NCBI GenBank assembly: GCA_037134755.1
Contig: JBAXLO010000019.1
Coordinates: 1 to 34,253 of the forward strand
DNA length: 34,253 nucleotides
DNA from: JBAXLO01 sp037134755
GTDB taxonomy: Bacteria; Bacteroidota; Bacteroidia; Bacteroidales; JACABE01
Reading direction: 5' to 3'
Part shown: positions 33,029-34,253 of the stretch, piece after piece
Layout: every line of letters begins with the position of its first letter
How positions within the stretch are numbered: position 1 is the first letter of the stretch
Made by a program: the position numbers and the translations under genes
The notes under the pieces: generated by a model
Told to the model about the DNA's origin: nothing
Seen by the model: only the letters and a program-made list of their open reading frames with translations
Database searches by the model: none

Positions 33029-33942
33029 ATGAATAAAAAAAGTGCTTTTATTGTAACAAAGGATTTACACAAAAATATGGAAAAATAAAAGGTATTCAAC
33101 GCTACAAATGCCATCATTGTGGTAAACAATTTTTAGGAGGGAATAAGATTAATAATGATCAGCTTTGGAAAGTTTATGTTTATGGAAAGCAAACATATGA
33201 ACAGTTATCAAGTAAATATAATTGTTCTTTAAAAACAATTCAAAGACATCTTGATAAAGTTTGTGTTATTAGTACAGAGCATCATATACGACCAATCATT
33301 TTGCTTATAGATACAACATTTTTTGGAAGAGGCTTTGTTGTAATGTTGTTTAAAGATTCTTTGACAAAAGAAAACTTGTTGAAATACTATGTATAATCAG
33401 AGACAAATAGTAGATACCATGAGGGAATAGAAGAATTAAAAACAAAAGGGTTTAAGATAGAAGCTATTGTTTGCGATGGTAGAAAAGGATTAATGCAAAG
33501 TTTTACGGATCTCCCTGTTCAAATGTGTCAATTTCATCAATCTGCTATAATAAGAAGATATTTAACTAAGAAGCCAAAACTTCAAGCAGCTAAAGAATTA
33601 ATGATTGTTGTTGATATAATGAAACAAACAGATAAAGAATCATTCATTGGTGCATTATTACTATGGTTTGAAAAATGGGAAGTTTTTTTGAATGAAAGAT
33701 CAATCTCTTCAGAAACAAACAAAAGTTTCTATACACATAAACGGTTAAGGAGTGCTTATAGAAGCATAAAAAGTAATTTGCCATGGTTGTTTACCTGATA
33801 TGATTATTATGAGTTGAATATTCCTAATACAACTAATGCTATTGATGGACAGTTTTCTGATCTAAAAACGAAATTGCGTAATCATAATGGTCTGTCTATA
33901 GCAAGAATGAAAAAGTTTATTGATGAGTTTTTAAAGGCATAA
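33029..33942 (+). pseudogene. IS256-family transposase, variant Zn-binding type, broken
   Basis: From 33043 the conserved frame encodes a CxxC...CxxC zinc ribbon (CFYCNKGF, then YKCHHCGKQF), a helix-turn-helix-like part (GKQTYEQLSSKYNCSLKTIQRH) and the MULE/DDE core: LLIDTTFFGRGF (first Asp), IVCDGRKGLMQSF (second Asp), CQFHQSAIIRRYL, and NIPNTTNAIDGQFSDLK near the third acidic position. Three lesions are visible. The ATG at 33029 is in a different frame from the body (an indel in the A-run near 33034-33042), and in-frame stops occur at TAA 33394-33396 and TGA 33796-33798. The body ends at TAA 33940-33942. The product cannot be full length. Confidence 0.88.
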
Positions 33943-33956
33943 GAATCTCTTAAAAT

Positions 33957-33987
33957 ATCAAAAGGAACCATTATAGTTCCCTTTGAT
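33957..33987. terminator. Hairpin at the transposase 3' end
   Basis: A 12-base stem with one mismatch (ATCAAAAGGAAC at 33957-33968 with GTTCCCTTTGAT at 33976-33987) and a 7-base loop lies just after the transposase stop. It could end transcription from either side, including a minus-strand transcript starting near 34061. Confidence 0.55.
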
Positions 33988-34048
33988 TAACATTTTTGTC
34001 GATTACAAACATATCCCTATTCAGGTTGCTCTCCAGCAGGGCCTGCAT
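33971..34048 (-). CDS. Possible 25-residue peptide inside the IS
   Basis: On the minus strand an ATG at 34048 opens a 25-codon frame (MQALLESNLNRDMFVIDKNV then NQREL) ending at TAA in the loop of the hairpin at 33957-33987. A TACTTTTG -7 box lies 20 bases upstream. The first part is clearly richer in G and C than the rest of the element. The frame stays open upstream of the ATG (IKQKR), so the stretch may instead be a fragment of a longer gene. I recognise no family. Confidence 0.35.
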   Translation of the reverse strand: MQALLESNLNRDMFVIDKNVNQREL

Positions 34049-34067
34049 CCGTTTTTGTTTGATAATG

Positions 34068-34075
34068 CAAAAGTA
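34068..34075 (-). promoter_or_regulatory. Minus-strand -7 box inside the IS right end
   Basis: On the minus strand this reads TACTTTTG followed by CATTATC, a good Bacteroidota -7 context. It points toward the transposase 3' end, so a transcript would be about 100 bases if it stops at the hairpin near 33957. Confidence 0.5.
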
Positions 34076-34206
34076 TAAAATATTTTGTAAAGAATTTTTA
34101 GGATTAAAAAAAAGACCATTAATTTTGTCCATTACACCTCAATTCATGATAACTTATATTTAAAAGATGACAATTCTGACATCAGCTATTATTTATCATA
34201 TTTTTA

Positions 34207-34253
34207 GGTGTAATAGACAAAATAGTTGGTTTTTTGAAGACGATTTGCTCTAA
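34207..34253 (+). mobile_element. Left end of a second related IS (runs off window)
   Basis: The 24 bases at 34207-34230 match the left terminal repeat of the neighbouring IS256-type element at 19 of 24 positions (shared start GG[C/T]GTAAT[G/A]GACAAAAT). The sequence inside it differs, so this is probably a different member of the same family starting 60 bases after the first element's target duplication. Only 47 bases are visible. Confidence 0.55.

Larger units (their letters stand above)
32954..34138 (+). mobile_element. IS256-type element (zinc-binding variant), decayed
   Basis: A 1185-bp element with 24-base terminal inverted repeats (32954-32977 and 34115-34138, one mismatch; outer end GG[C/T]GTAATGGACAAAAT). 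It is flanked by a perfect 8-base target duplication TCAATTCA (32946-32953 and 34139-34146), the size typical of IS256-type transposition. Its transposase gene is disrupted, so it needs help from another copy to move. Confidence 0.9.

Noticed and set aside
33029..33088. Short peptide MNKKSAFIV... from the first ATG of the IS
   Set aside because: It is the out-of-frame start of the transposase after an indel in the A-run; the zinc-ribbon frame resumes immediately at 33043.

Overview
The window comes from an AT-rich member of the Bacteroidota, probably Bacteroidales or a close relative, though I cannot fix the rank. Three lines of evidence support this. Two proteins end in type IX secretion (type B, gliding-motility-associated) sorting domains. 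The promoters repeat the Bacteroidota -7 box TAnnTTTG, sometimes with TTTG 19 bases upstream. The gene set is typical of the phylum: DUF3127, a short AtpC, a bacterial GH3-like enzyme, a UbiA-like prenyltransferase, and a GH109/GH130 pair.

Layout. 0.3-2.4 kb: a TPR protein behind a repeat-rich leader. 2.5-5.9 kb: an outer-membrane barrel protein (minus strand), then a two-gene glycan unit of secreted GH109-like and lipoprotein GH130-like enzymes. 5.9-7.8 kb: tRNA-Cys and atpD-atpC on the minus strand. 8.0-10.3 kb: a tight ribF - leucine-rich-repeat protein - nitrilase operon. 10.5-12.6 kb: a TPR protein and a membrane-anchored unknown. 12.6-21.1 kb: an accessory region. It holds a very AT-rich metallophosphoesterase/STAND-type NTPase gene cut in two by one in-frame TGA, a 42-bp tandem repeat array just upstream of that gene's promoter, an acyl-CoA dehydrogenase, a tyrosine recombinase with an altered active-site box, and a complete IS1380-family element with terminal repeats and a 5-bp target duplication. 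21.4-22.6 kb: yebC and a DUF3127 protein with an SSB-like acidic tip. 22.7-29.0 kb: a plus-strand series of an active M16 peptidase, an ECF sigma factor, a membrane protein with a type IX sorting domain, an inactive M16 partner and a secreted fibronectin-like type IX cargo protein. 29.1-32.7 kb: rpmH, a GH3-like adenylating enzyme, a UbiA-like prenyltransferase and a stand-alone receiver protein. 32.9-34.25 kb: a decayed IS256-type (zinc-binding variant) element with an 8-bp target duplication, and the terminal repeat of a second related element at the window edge.

The two most interesting units are these. First, the split phosphoesterase-NTPase gene: its architecture (nuclease/phosphatase-like head, P-loop switch, helical tail) resembles STAND anti-phage sensors, and the TGA falls between the fourth and fifth metal-binding motifs. 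Second, the M16 / sigma / membrane-CTD / M16 / CTD series reads like a surface-sensing or secretion-quality circuit in which proteolysis, transcription and type IX export may be linked. Both functions are inferred from domain order, not demonstrated.
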